DNA of 64,000 nucleotides from Methylobacterium frigidaeris. Its GTDB lineage: Bacteria > Pseudomonadota > Alphaproteobacteria > Rhizobiales > Beijerinckiaceae. The notes beneath the pieces are model-generated. The model worked only from the letters and a program-made list of their open reading frames with translations. It was not told the origin of the DNA and searched no databases. The first letter of the stretch is position 1. Each line of letters starts with the position of its first letter. The stretch is taken from positions 155,911 through 219,910 of the forward strand of contig NZ_BPQJ01000008.1 of NCBI RefSeq assembly GCF_022179185.1. Direction: 5' to 3'. Made by a program: the position numbers and the translations under genes. Shown one piece after another: positions 51,992-60,373 of the stretch.

Positions 51992-52714
51992 TCACTGCCC
52001 CACCTGATCTTTCACGCTCGCGCGACCATCCTGCTTCCAAGTGGTTGATGGATCCTTTCCGGTGCGCAGGTCGATCAGGTTCTGGGTCCGGGTCACCGTG
52101 TCGATCCGGCCCTCCTGGCGGCCACGCACGAGGTCGACCGGATCGGCGATCTGGCTCGCGAGGTTCGACTGGGTGGCGCAGCCGAAGTTCCAGTAGCTCT
52201 CGTTGCGGGCATTGAAGCCTGGATTCGTGACGCCGAGATCCTGCGGCCAGAGCCCGCAGGCGCCAGCCACCTTGGCCTGCATGCGCTGGAAGCTGAGGCG
52301 CACCGGAGCGCTCACCGCGACGTTGGCGACCGGATAGGGCGCGACGACGATCTCCCGCGGTCCGACCCCCCAGGCGACCGCCCGGGCACGCACTCGCGCG
52401 AGGGTGCGCTCCACCGCGCCGCCGGCAACCTGCGAGCCGCGGGGCACCTCCAGGACCAGCACGCCGCGGCCGTAGCGGCGGTACTCGGTGAGGAACGCGT
52501 CGACGTCGTCGGCTTGGCGCGGGTCGATATGCCCGGTCCCGGTCACGAACACGTCGAGGTTGCGGGGCGAATCCGACAGGACGATCGGGTGCCGCTCGGG
52601 GACCGTCATCGGGTAGGTCGAGCCCGTGGTCAGCCGGCGGTCGGCGGCGCAGGCCGCGAGGCCGGCCGAGGCGGCGAGGATCGTCAGGCGGAGGGTGCGG
52701 CTCATCGCTGGCAT
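51992..52714 (-). CDS. cpaD: Tad pilus lipoprotein CpaD
   Basis: A 240-residue outer-membrane lipoprotein. The signal ends in a lipobox (ASAGLAACAAD, Cys 22). The mature part has HPIVLSDSPRNLDVFV, a strand-rich middle and the CpaD hallmark NFGCATQSNLASQIADPVDL. It is thought to support the CpaC secretin. The start may be 52714 or 52705. It sits between cpaC and cpaE. Confidence 0.92.
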   Translation of the reverse strand: MPAMSRTLRLTILAASAGLAACAADRRLTTGSTYPMTVPERHPIVLSDSPRNLDVFVTGTGHIDPRQADDVDAFLTEYRRYGRGVLVLEVPRGSQVAGGAVERTLARVRARAVAWGVGPREIVVAPYPVANVAVSAPVRLSFQRMQAKVAGACGLWPQDLGVTNPGFNARNESYWNFGCATQSNLASQIADPVDLVRGRQEGRIDTVTRTQNLIDLRTGKDPSTTWKQDGRASVKDQVGQ

Positions 52715-52799
52715 GGTCTCGACGGAGTCTCGGCGAAATCTCGAAAGCGGGCCGGGCGGGCCCTTGGCGCGGAGAGCGGCCCGGGCGGGCCTTCGGCGG

Positions 52800-54440
52800 T
52801 CAGTCGGTGATGAAGCCGACCCGGCCGCGATAGCCGGAGCCGAGGGGCGCGGCGCCGACCACGCCGTAGAGGCGGTTCAGGCGCCCGAGCACGATCGCCT
52901 GGCTGTCGGTCGACTCGGTGAAGCCGTCGTCGGGCTTGCGGACCTGGCCCGGATCCATCGGCTTGGCGACGTAGGGCGTGACCATGATCATCAGCTCCGT
53001 CTCCTGGCGCTGGTAGTCGCGTGAGCGGAACAGGGCGCCGAGGATCGGCAGGTTGAGCATTCCCGGCAGGCCGCTGATCGCCTGGCGGTTGCGCTGCTGG
53101 ATCAGGCCCGCGATCATCATCGTCCCGCCCGAGGGCAGCTCGATGGTCGTCTCGGACTTGCGCACCGTGAGGCCCGGTACCGAGATGGTGTTGTTGCCGT
53201 TCGAGACCGGCACCGCGCTCTGCGGATCGAGCTCCGTGACGTTGGTGCCGACCCGGATCGAGATCCGGTTCTCGGACTGGACCACCGGGGTGAAGTTCAG
53301 CGCGACGCCGTAGGGCTTGTACTCGATGCCGACCGAGCAGTTCGACGAGTTCGACGCGAGCACCGCGGAGCAGCTCTGGCTGGTCGGAACCGGGATCTCG
53401 CCGCCGGCGGTGAAGTTCGCGGCCTCGCCGGAGATCGCCGTCAGGGTCGGCTCGGCCAGGATCCGCGACACCCCGGCCTGCTCGAAGGCGCGCAGGTTGG
53501 CCTGAAGCGAGAAGCCGCCGGAGGTGAGCTTGCCGGAGAGCTCGTTGCCGGCCGGGTACGAGCCGCCGGTGAGCGGGAACGGCACGCCGTTGACGAAGTT
53601 CATCGTGCTCCAGCTGGCATTCAGGTTGACCCCGAACTGCTTGAGCACCTGGCGCGAGACCTCGACCACGGTGACGCGCAGCATCACCTGATCCTTGCCG
53701 CGGATCGTCAGGTTGTTGATCACCGCGCCGCGGGCCGCCGTCCCGGTCCCGCCGGTGCCCACGAAGGCGTTGGCGATGTCGACCGCCTGCTGCGCCTCCG
53801 CGGCGGAGCCGACCGAGCCGGTGAGCAGCACCGAATCGCCCGCCGGGCGCACGTCGAAGCGGCCGCCCGGGATGCTGCCGGTGAGCGTCTGCCGCAGCAC
53901 GTTGAGGTCGCGCCCCACCGTGACGTCGAGGGCGGCGATCTGGCGCCCGTCGCCGTCCATCACGAAGATCGAGGTGGCGCCGTTCTCGATGCCGATGATG
54001 AACACCTTGCGGGTCGAGCGCACCACGGCGTTCGCCACCTTGGGATTGGCGACGAACACCTCCTTGGCGTCCCGGGGCAGGTCGATCACCAGCGACCGCC
54101 CCATGGTGAGGTCGATGCGGCGCGACACATCGGCCTCGTTGGGGCCGACATTCACCACCGGCGCCGGGACGATGCCGCTGCGCTGGCTCGTCCCGCGCAG
54201 GCTGAAGCCCTGGCTGAATCCCTCTTGGGCGGCAGCGGGCGCGACCGCGAGCACCGCCAGGGCGCCGGCGGTCAAGGTTCCGGTCAGGGACGGGCGCAAG
54301 CCCGAGCGCAAGGCCGAGGGGAAGACGGCGCGGAAGGCGGATGCGGCGCGAAGGATCGCCGGGGGAGGCTCGGACATCGTCATGGAACGGAGGCTCGCGG
54401 GGACCGGTCGCGCGGTTGAGGTTGACGGGCACGCGCTCAT
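52800..54440 (-). CDS. cpaC: Tad outer-membrane secretin CpaC/RcpA
   Basis: A 546-residue secretin through which the Flp pilus leaves the cell. The signal ends VAPAAAQ near residue 72 after an unusually long N-terminus. The N-domain is VNVGPNEADVSRRIDLTMGR, then BON-like RFDVRPAGDSVLLTGSVGSA. The secretin core is EPTLTAISGEAANFTAGGEI, GVALNFTPVV and PGMLNLPILGALFRSRDYQ. The ATG at 54440 overlaps the cpaB stop (ATGA), so it is preferred; in-frame ATGs at 54383 and 54377 would give a more usual signal. Confidence 0.93.
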   Translation of the reverse strand: MSACPSTSTARPVPASLRSMTMSEPPPAILRAASAFRAVFPSALRSGLRPSLTGTLTAGALAVLAVAPAAAQEGFSQGFSLRGTSQRSGIVPAPVVNVGPNEADVSRRIDLTMGRSLVIDLPRDAKEVFVANPKVANAVVRSTRKVFIIGIENGATSIFVMDGDGRQIAALDVTVGRDLNVLRQTLTGSIPGGRFDVRPAGDSVLLTGSVGSAAEAQQAVDIANAFVGTGGTGTAARGAVINNLTIRGKDQVMLRVTVVEVSRQVLKQFGVNLNASWSTMNFVNGVPFPLTGGSYPAGNELSGKLTSGGFSLQANLRAFEQAGVSRILAEPTLTAISGEAANFTAGGEIPVPTSQSCSAVLASNSSNCSVGIEYKPYGVALNFTPVVQSENRISIRVGTNVTELDPQSAVPVSNGNNTISVPGLTVRKSETTIELPSGGTMMIAGLIQQRNRQAISGLPGMLNLPILGALFRSRDYQRQETELMIMVTPYVAKPMDPGQVRKPDDGFTESTDSQAIVLGRLNRLYGVVGAAPLGSGYRGRVGFITD

Positions 54441-55246
54441 CGGCGGGGCATCTGCTTGGTGACACCGTAGCGCACGACCGTGACGCCGCCCTCGGCCTGC
54501 GGCTCCGCCGCGGCTTGGGCGACCTGCCCGGCATCGGCGAGGCTGCGCAGGGTCAGGGAGAGCTGGCCGACCTTCTGCGCCAGGGTCACGGTCTCGGCCT
54601 GGGCCGGGGTGAGCTCGAGCGTCGCGGTGTCTCCGGTGACCACCCGCTCGCCGTTGCGTTCCTGCACGGTCTGGCCGACCGCCAGGACCCGGATATTGGT
54701 CAGGATGGTCTCAGCGGTCTGGGCGTCGCCGCCGCCGGAGCGGGCCGCGTCCTCGTCCCGGGAGATGCGCAGGACGTCGACCCGGTCGTTCGGCAGGATG
54801 AAGCCGCCGGCGGTGTTCGAGCCGCGGGCATCGATCGAGATCGCGACGGCACGCATTCCCGCGGGCAGAATCGCCGACAGGAAGCCGCTACCATTGGCCT
54901 TGATCAGCTTCTCGCGCCGGATCGGCTCGCCGGAGAGGAACGGGCTGCGCACGATCGAGCCCACCGTGTCCTCGAGGGCCGTCGGCGCGCTGGCGCGCTG
55001 CAGCGTGCTGTCGCTCGCCGCGCCCTTCGGCCAGGGCTGCCAGCGCAGGTCCGCTGGCTTGAGCGTCTGCCCCATCGGTAGCTCGGCGGCGGCCACCAGT
55101 ACCTCCACCATCTCGATGGCGGGGGCCTGCGCGGCGACCGGCTCGGCCGGCGGCGGGGGGGGCGGCTCGCGGCCGCTCATCACGATGAAGGCCCCCGCCC
55201 CGGTCACGACGGCGACGCTGATGAGAAGCAAGCGCGATGACTTCAT
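54437..55246 (-). CDS. cpaB: Tad pilus periplasmic protein CpaB/RcpC
   Basis: A 269-residue protein with an N-terminal TM anchor (LLLISVAVVTGAGAFIVM) and a Pro-rich stretch at 28-33. A SAF domain covers about 48-115 (VLVAAAELPMGQTLKPADLR). The RcpC region follows (RAVAISIDARGSNTAGGFIL, VDVLRISRDED). It is a periplasmic partner of the secretin, and the SAF fold may bind glycan. It opens the main tad gene block; a TTAACC inverted repeat lies 80 bases upstream. Confidence 0.92.
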   Translation of the reverse strand: MKSSRLLLISVAVVTGAGAFIVMSGREPPPPPPAEPVAAQAPAIEMVEVLVAAAELPMGQTLKPADLRWQPWPKGAASDSTLQRASAPTALEDTVGSIVRSPFLSGEPIRREKLIKANGSGFLSAILPAGMRAVAISIDARGSNTAGGFILPNDRVDVLRISRDEDAARSGGGDAQTAETILTNIRVLAVGQTVQERNGERVVTGDTATLELTPAQAETVTLAQKVGQLSLTLRSLADAGQVAQAAAEPQAEGGVTVVRYGVTKQMPRR

Positions 55247-55606
55247 GGGGCGCCAACGAGAGGGAACGGCAGGGCGGCGCGGTGCCGCCCCTGCCGGAAT
55301 CCATCAGGCATTCCTCAAATTAAGGTTAACCGCCCTTAGGGTTAACGCGCCGGGTTCGGCGGATTCCGGGCGGAGGGGCTGGAGCCGGGAACTCGGTGCA
55401 GGAGACGCGACAGGCGCATGCGGCGGACGAGGCGCGTGCCTCCCCCGCCGCGACGTTCGGATCCCTGCGACCGAATGATGGACGTCCACGCGAAACCCAA
55501 ACGATCGCGTCAGGCCATCGCTCTCGCAACACGGATCTCGGCTTCGCTCAGGCGCCGCGCGCTCATGATGACGGCTTCCGGAAGGAATTCCTACCCGGCG
55601 GCCGTA
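55247..55606. promoter_or_regulatory. cpaB upstream region with TTAACC inverted repeat
   Basis: A 360-base gap without a gene. GTTAACC (55325-55331) and GGTTAAC (55340-55346) form an inverted repeat with an 8-base spacer, and another TTAA is at 55320-55323. These are CtrA-like half-sites (TTAA), but the TTAA-N7-TTAA spacing is not met exactly. The rest holds nothing recognisable. Confidence 0.45.
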
Positions 55607-56113
55607 TCAGCCCGCCAGAACCAGCCGCCACAGCGGTGCGGACGGGCAGGTGACGAGGGCGGAGGCCGCGAGGGCCACGCCGTAGGGAATGCCGACGCGC
55701 TCGTCGTGCAGGCGCAGCGCGAAGGGCCAGGTCGCCGCGAAGCCGGGGAGGGGAAGGCCGCGCAGGAGCACCAGCCCCAGGGCCATCAGGCCGCCGAACA
55801 GGGCGGTGTTGAGGAGGTAATCGGGCAAGGCGCCGAAGCCGAGCCACAGGGCGGTCGCCGCCGCCAGCTTGACGTCGCCGGCCCCCATCGTGCCCGTCAG
55901 GTAGAGGCCGAAGCCGACCACCAGCACCAGCGCGCCCGCGCCGAGATGGCTCGCGACCTCGGACCAGCCGGGCCCGGCGGCGAGGGCCAGCACCGCGAAG
56001 GCAGCGACGAGGGCCAGGCTGACCCGGTTGGGGATCAGCATCGTGAGGACGTCGCTGGCGGCGGCGTAGGCCATCAGGAACGGGAACGCGACGAGGAGGC
56101 AGAGGCTGACCAT
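55607..56113 (-). CDS. cpaA: Prepilin peptidase CpaA/TadV
   Basis: A 168-residue integral membrane aspartic peptidase that processes Flp pilin and pseudopilins. The two catalytic Asp are in ASDVLTMLIPN (near residue 21) and the GxGD motif MGAGDVKLAAA (near residue 79). About five TM helices are visible. It lacks the N-methylation domain, as TadV proteins do. It lies between the pilin gene and cpaB on the same strand. Confidence 0.93.
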   Translation of the reverse strand: MVSLCLLVAFPFLMAYAAASDVLTMLIPNRVSLALVAAFAVLALAAGPGWSEVASHLGAGALVLVVGFGLYLTGTMGAGDVKLAAATALWLGFGALPDYLLNTALFGGLMALGLVLLRGLPLPGFAATWPFALRLHDERVGIPYGVALAASALVTCPSAPLWRLVLAG

Positions 56114-56241
56114 GCGGGCTCGCGGCGGGCTGAAGTGGAGCGCGGTGCCTGTCGACCGGTCTTCCGTCGGGAGCCGCCGCTCTCGGCCGTCTCGAGCGTC
56201 GTGCGGGGCCGGCCGGAGGTGAAGGGGATGCGACCCGCGCG

Positions 56242-56289
56242 GCGAGGCGCGGACCGAGCCGCCGGACGAAGGCCGGCTCGGCGCCTCGC
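56242..56289 (-). terminator. Strong hairpin after the pilin gene
   Basis: Two stacked stems: GCGAGGCG (56242-56249) with CGCCTCGC (56282-56289), and CCGAGCCG (56254-56261) with CGGCTCGG (56274-56281), giving 16 pairs with one small internal loop. There is no T-run. It lies 52 bases after the pilin stop and may end or stabilise the abundant pilin mRNA ahead of cpaA. Confidence 0.6.
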
Positions 56290-56340
56290 GCCGCTGGATG
56301 AACGCGCCGACCCGCCCGATGCGGGTCGGCCTCGCGTCCC

Positions 56341-56505
56341 TTACTTCAGGTTGCCGGCGATCGTGTTGAACTGAGCCGCCAGGTTGGTGCCGACCGCCTT
56401 TGCCGCAACGATCACCGCGATGGCGATCAGGGTGGCGATCAGGCCATACTCGATCGCAGTGGCGCCCGACTCGTCGCTGACGAAACGCTTCAGCTTGGTC
56501 ATCAT
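56341..56505 (-). CDS. flp: Flp-type pilin (major Tad pilus subunit)
   Basis: A 54-residue prepilin, short enough to be easily overlooked. It starts MMTKLKRFVSDESG, followed by the processing site: cleavage after Gly gives a mature N-terminus ATAIEYGLIATLIAIAVIV with the Flp-specific Glu5-Tyr6 pair and a single hydrophobic helix. The C-terminus is FNTIAGNLK. The start is one of two adjacent ATGs (56505 or 56502). It is secreted and assembled by the Cpa/Tad proteins encoded next to it and processed by CpaA. A stable hairpin follows at 56242-56289. Confidence 0.93.
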   Translation of the reverse strand: MMTKLKRFVSDESGATAIEYGLIATLIAIAVIVAAKAVGTNLAAQFNTIAGNLK

Positions 56506-56781
56506 AACTGTGTTCCCGCTTGAGTGGTATCGGTTAGTCCGTCGACAATCGACTGGCGCCGATCGGGACTGACGGCAAGCTAGGCCGAGGCCCGTTGAAG
56601 TTGGGTTAAAGCGATTGCGGATCCCCGCCGGTCGAGGCGAAATCGCGGGCTTGGTTAACGATCATCGACTGTAGCGTGAGCCTTTTGTCCCAAGGGCAGC
56701 GCGGCAGGCTTAGCGTTTTGTCAACCCATCCGACGCTTGACTGACGGCAGTCATGATCGCGTCCGAAAGACTTCTCCGCCG
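56506..56781. promoter_or_regulatory. Divergent region between pilin and orphan secretin-domain genes
   Basis: A 276-base non-coding region with two TTAA half-sites (GGGTTAAAG near 56613 and GGTTAACG near 56656) and reduced GC. It must carry the pilin promoter on the minus strand and probably one for the plus-strand group. No full CtrA box or clear sigma-70 pair is visible. Confidence 0.4.
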
Positions 56782-57267
56782 ATGAGCCCGCACCGCCGCC
56801 CGAGCCTCCCGCGTGCCGCGTGCCTCCTGGCCCTCGCGCTGCTGGTCCCCGCCGCCGCGCGGGCGAACGACGGCGCCACCGTCACCGTCTCCGTCGACAA
56901 CGCCAAGGTGATCCGCCTGCCGGAGCGCACCGCGACCGTGATCGTCGGCAACCCGATCATCGCCGACGTGTCGCTGCAGCGGAACGGCATCGTGGTCCTG
57001 ACCGGCAAGAGCTTCGGTAGCACCAACCTCATCGCCCTGGACGCGGCCGGCACGATGCTGGCGGAGTCGGCGATCAGCGTGCGGGCCGGCAACCCGTCGG
57101 TGATCACGGTGCAGCGCGGGCTCGAGCGCGAATCCTATTCCTGCACCCCCGCCTGCCAGCCGGCGGTGCAACTCGGCGACGCGCAGCGCTACTTCTCCGA
57201 GGTGAGCGGGCAGGCCGGCCAGCGCAACTCCCTGGCGACGGGCGGCGGATCGGGCGGGACGCGCTGA
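56782..57267 (+). CDS. Orphan secretin N-terminal-domain pilus protein
   Basis: A 161-residue exported protein with a signal peptide (AACLLALALLVPAAARAND). The remainder is only the CpaC-type N-terminal domain: VDNAKVIRLPERTATVIVGN, VGNPIIADVSLQ and LTGKSFGSTNLIALD. The secretin channel domain is missing, so it cannot form a pore. It may cap, brace or regulate the CpaC secretin. The ATG at 56782 gives a proper signal; the earlier GTG/ATG frame adds 15 polar residues. It heads a plus-strand group with two TadE-like genes. Confidence 0.82.
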   Translation: MSPHRRPSLPRAACLLALALLVPAAARANDGATVTVSVDNAKVIRLPERTATVIVGNPIIADVSLQRNGIVVLTGKSFGSTNLIALDAAGTMLAESAISVRAGNPSVITVQRGLERESYSCTPACQPAVQLGDAQRYFSEVSGQAGQRNSLATGGGSGGTR

Positions 57268-57384
57268 GCGCCGGCCTTGCGCATCGTCATCCGAGACCCT
57301 GGGTCCGTCATCGACACGCCTCCGGGTTCCCTTGATCCACCCACTCCCTTTGCCCCAGCCCCCTTTCCGGACCCGAACCGCCCC

Positions 57385-58038
57385 ATGATCCCTCGTCGCC
57401 TGCTCCATGCCGAAGGGCCGCCGGCCGGGCGGGCCTCGATGGCGCGCGGCACCTCTCTCCGCTCGCGCATCCCCGCGATCCGATGGCGGATCGCAGGCTT
57501 CCCATTCGCCCGCGAGGGGGCGACCGCGGTGGAGTTCGGGCTGATCGGGATGCCGTTCCTCTGCCTCGTCGCGGCGATCACCGAGACCGCGCTGGCGTTC
57601 TTCGCCGGCCAGGTCCTCGACAACGCCGTCTCGAGTGCGGCCCGCCAGCTCTATACCGGGCAGTTCCAGGCCGCCCGCGCGGCTGATCCGGCTCCGCCCG
57701 CCAATACCACGACGCAGCAGGTCGCATTGCAGAAGTTCAAGGACGCGATCTGCAACAGCCGGGTCGCGATCTTTTCCTGCAGCACCGTCAAGGTCGACGT
57801 GCTGACGGTGACCGACGGTACCACCTACACGCCGGCAAGCCCGGTCGATGCCGGCTCGCGGTCCTGGCGAAACGACTTCGGCACAAAGTACCAGAATCCG
57901 GGACCGAGCCAGATCGTGATCGTGCAGGCGGCAGTGGAGTTCCCGGTCTTCTTCGGCTTCCTCAACCCCAACACCCTCTCGAACGGCAGAAGGGTGCTGC
58001 AGAGCACCGTGGCCTTCCGCACGGAGCCGTTCTCATGA
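57385..58038 (+). CDS. TadE-family pseudopilin
   Basis: About 217 residues from the ATG at 57385 (57439 is an alternative). The prepilin-like site is REGATAVEFGLIGMPFLCLV: the chain resembles Flp pilin around the cleavage Gly with Glu5-Phe6, followed by one hydrophobic helix. The C-terminal part is periplasmic, with two Cys (CNSRVAIFSCS). TadE/TadF-like proteins are minor pilins needed for Flp pilus assembly and are cut by TadV. It overlaps the next gene by ATGA (58035-58038). Confidence 0.85.
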   Translation: MIPRRLLHAEGPPAGRASMARGTSLRSRIPAIRWRIAGFPFAREGATAVEFGLIGMPFLCLVAAITETALAFFAGQVLDNAVSSAARQLYTGQFQAARAADPAPPANTTTQQVALQKFKDAICNSRVAIFSCSTVKVDVLTVTDGTTYTPASPVDAGSRSWRNDFGTKYQNPGPSQIVIVQAAVEFPVFFGFLNPNTLSNGRRVLQSTVAFRTEPFS

Positions 58039-58700
58039 GCGCTCGGCGTGCGTCGGACCTCCCGTGCGCCCTCCGGTCTGCGCTCGCCCGCTTCCGGTGC
58101 GGGCGGGACGGCGTCGCCGCGGTCGAGTTCGCGCTGGTGCTGCCGCTCCTGCTGCTGCTCTATTTCGGCACGACCGATCTCGCCGGCTACATCAGCAACT
58201 TCCGCAAGGTGACGCTGGCGGCCCGCACCGTAGCCGATCTGGTGGCGCGGGAGGGGGGCGACATTTCGGCGGCCCAGTTCGCCACCATCGTGAAGGCCGG
58301 GCAGGCGGTGCTGGCCCCCTATGACGGCGCCACGGCTCGGATCTCCGCGAAGGCGATCGGCGTCTACGACGCGGGCGGCAGGGCCAAGGTCTGTTCCTAT
58401 GCGGTGGATGCCGGCAACGCCGCCGCATCGGCCCCGACCGGCCCGACCGAGGTGCCGCCGGTGCCCGACGCCTTCAAGAGCGCGGGTGCCCGCTACGTCG
58501 TCGTCGAACTGACGATGGCCTACAGGCCGACCTTCGTCGCCAGCTTCGCCAAGCGGTTCAACCTCGGCACCCTGACCGAGTCCGTGATCTGGCCGGTGCG
58601 CAACGGCAGGGTCTACAACGTCTCGGTCACCTCGGTCCCGGAAGTCGTGCTGCCGACCGTCGTCTCCAACAGCAACGGCGGGGCCTGCCCGAGCACCTGA
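58035..58700 (+). CDS. Second TadE/TadF-like pseudopilin
   Basis: A 221-residue minor pilin-like protein. The processing region is RDGVAAVEFALVLPLLLLLY, with Glu5 after the Gly, then one TM helix and a long periplasmic domain (YISNFRKVTLAARTVADLVA). Translation is coupled to the first TadE by ATGA overlap. Two dissimilar TadE-like proteins in a row are the usual TadE/TadF pair. Its stop codon is overlapped by the terminator of the convergent protease gene. Confidence 0.85.
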   Translation: MSARRASDLPCALRSALARFRCGRDGVAAVEFALVLPLLLLLYFGTTDLAGYISNFRKVTLAARTVADLVAREGGDISAAQFATIVKAGQAVLAPYDGATARISAKAIGVYDAGGRAKVCSYAVDAGNAAASAPTGPTEVPPVPDAFKSAGARYVVVELTMAYRPTFVASFAKRFNLGTLTESVIWPVRNGRVYNVSVTSVPEVVLPTVVSNSNGGACPST

Positions 58701-58728
58701 AAAAGCCGGTCTCACACGAAAGCCGGCT
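58700..58728 (-). terminator. Intrinsic terminator for the aspartic protease gene
   Basis: Read on the minus strand, AGCCGG and CCGGCT (58704-58709 with 58723-58728) form a 6-base stem around a 13-base loop, followed by five T (58700-58704). It begins 9 bases after the protease stop and overlaps the stop codon of the convergent TadE gene. Confidence 0.65.
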
Positions 58729-58737
58729 GAAAGCGTA

Positions 58738-59283
58738 TCATCCCCGCAAGATCATCCGGCCCGCCGCGACCTCGAACCCGCGCAGGCGGCGCAGGAACGA
58801 CATGCCGAGCAGGCTGGTCTCGAGACGCCCGCCCGGCAGCACCAGGGCCTCGACGTCGCGCACCGTGATCCCGCCGAGGCGCATCTCCCGCACCCGCACG
58901 CGCGCCGCCGGCACCGTGCCGTTGGCGGTGGCGACCCGCGCGGTGTAGTCGCGCTCGGCAACGGTGAGCCCGATCCGGCCCGCATCCTCGCGGGTGAAGA
59001 CGCAGAGCGTGGCGCCGGTATCGACCAGCATGCGCAGCACCTGCCCGTCGACCTGCGGGTGGGCCCGGAAATGGCCGGACAGGTCTTGGGCCAGGGTCAC
59101 ACTGGGATCGGATCCCGGCGCGGCCTGAACCACCCCGGCCGCAGAGGCCGAGAGTGGGGCCGAGAGTTGGGCCGGGGCTGCGGCCGGGCCGCGGCCGATC
59201 CGGGCGAATCGCTCGGTCATCGACCCGCCGGCGACGGCGGCGACGGCGAGCACGCCGAGGGCCCAGAGGATCGGGCGCGTCAC
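58738..59283 (-). CDS. Retropepsin-like aspartic protease (TIGR02281 type)
   Basis: A 181-residue membrane-anchored protease. The GTG at 59283 is chosen because GGAGA lies just upstream and gives one clean N-terminal TM helix (ILWALGVLAVAAVAGG); the longer frame to 59436 is Arg-rich and unlikely. The active site is MLVDTGATLCVFT with catalytic Asp. The flap-side LGGITVRDVEALVLP and C-terminal LLGMSFLRRLRGFEV are typical of clan AA bacterial homologues. The active domain faces the periplasm. Substrates are unknown. It is convergent with the tad minor-pilin genes, and no link to the pilus is shown. Confidence 0.85.
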   Translation of the reverse strand: MTRPILWALGVLAVAAVAGGSMTERFARIGRGPAAAPAQLSAPLSASAAGVVQAAPGSDPSVTLAQDLSGHFRAHPQVDGQVLRMLVDTGATLCVFTREDAGRIGLTVAERDYTARVATANGTVPAARVRVREMRLGGITVRDVEALVLPGGRLETSLLGMSFLRRLRGFEVAAGRMILRG

Positions 59284-59598
59284 GATGAGTCTCCGAAATC
59301 GGGGAGGGCGGGTGGGGAAGACCGGGGCGAGGCTCGCGCCCGACCGGTTAAGGATCCGTCCGGCGACCGCGTGAAACTCCGGCGCAGTTCTCGATCTCTC
59401 CCTCGAGCTTTCTTGATCCTTGCCCGTCCTTGCCATCGGGGCTCGCGTCTGCTAGCAGCACCCCGCCCGCCGGACACCCTTGGAGGCCGGATTCCCGCCA
59501 GGGAACGGGCGTGGCGACGTCGGTTCACAGGGCCGTCCTCGAGGGGGCGGCCTTCGGCGTTTGAGCCATCTATCAACACTGAATTTAAGGATCACGCC
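59284..59598. other. Intergenic region before rplY
   Basis: About 315 bases between the protease start (minus) and rplY (plus). No gene is credible in either strand. A lower-GC stretch ATCTATCAACACTGAATTTAA just before rplY includes the ribosome site AAGGA. No clear -35/-10 pair or leader hairpin is identified. Confidence 0.5.
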
Positions 59599-60279
59599 AT
59601 GAGCGCCGTGAAGCCGCTTGAGGCCGTGGCACGCGACCGGGTCGGCAAGGGGGCCGCCCGGGCCGTTCGTCGCCAGGGCCAGGTGCCGGCCGTCATTTAC
59701 GGGGGCAACCAGCCGCCGCAGGCCATCGCCGTCGACCTCATCCGCACCCGCACCCTGATCTACGCCGGTGGTTTCCTGACCACCGTGTTCGAGATCACCG
59801 CCGGCGGTCGCAAGGTCCGGGCGATCCCGCGCGACTACCAGCTCGACCCGGTCACCGGCGTGCCGCTGCACGTCGACTTCCTGCGCGTCGTCGCCGGCCA
59901 GACGGTCGAGGTCGCGGTGCCGGTGCACTTCTCGAACGAGGATGCGGCCCCAGGCATCAAGCAGAACGGCGGCACGCTCAATGTCGTGCACCACACCGTC
60001 GCGGTCGAGGTCGCGCCCGAGTCGATCCCCGACGCGATCACCGTCGACCTGACCGGCAAGAACATCGGCGACACCATCCACGTCTCCGACCTGCCCGTGC
60101 CGGCCGGCGCCACCCTCGCCCTCGACGGGGCCGAGGTGGTGGCCACCATCGTGCCGCCGACGGTGCTCGGCGCCGAGGTCGAGGCCGAGGAGGCCGCGGT
60201 GGCCGAGGCCGCCCGCGCCGAGTCGGCTGCCGAGGCCGCCGAAGAGGCTGCCGAGGGCGAGGCCGCCAAGGAGGACTGA
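59599..60279 (+). CDS. rplY: 50S ribosomal protein L25 (CTC form)
   Basis: A 226-residue L25/general stress protein CTC, which binds 5S rRNA in the large subunit. The N-terminal L25 domain covers 1-95 ([41 protein letters not shown]). The C-terminal beta domain runs to about 190 ([19 protein letters not shown]). A tail of Glu/Ala repeats follows, longer than in E. coli L25 (94 residues) but usual for alphaproteobacteria. The ATG at 59599 has AAGGA upstream. It is followed by pth, a frequent pairing. Confidence 0.95.
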   Translation: MSAVKPLEAVARDRVGKGAARAVRRQGQVPAVIYGGNQPPQAIAVDLIRTRTLIYAGGFLTTVFEITAGGRKVRAIPRDYQLDPVTGVPLHVDFLRVVAGQTVEVAVPVHFSNEDAAPGIKQNGGTLNVVHHTVAVEVAPESIPDAITVDLTGKNIGDTIHVSDLPVPAGATLALDGAEVVATIVPPTVLGAEVEAEEAAVAEAARAESAAEAAEEAAEGEAAKED

Positions 60280-60316
60280 GCCGGTCTCCGGCTCCGGCCT
60301 CACCTGTTCAATCGGG

Positions 60317-60345
60317 ACGCCCCGGTCGCGAGACCCGGGGCGTTT
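60317..60345 (+). terminator. Hairpin between rplY and pth
   Basis: A perfect 9-base stem ACGCCCCGG (60317-60325) and CCGGGGCGT (60335-60343) with a 9-base loop, followed only by TTTCC. It would terminate weakly or partly, lowering pth relative to the abundant rplY message. Confidence 0.6.
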
Positions 60346-60373
60346 CCGCTTTCTCGGGGAGCTTTCTGTCGCC

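Noticed and set aside
55320..56660. Full CtrA boxes (TTAA-N7-TTAA) in the tad upstream regions
   Set aside because: Several TTAA half-sites are present but none has exact seven-base spacing, so only half-sites and the inverted repeat are reported.
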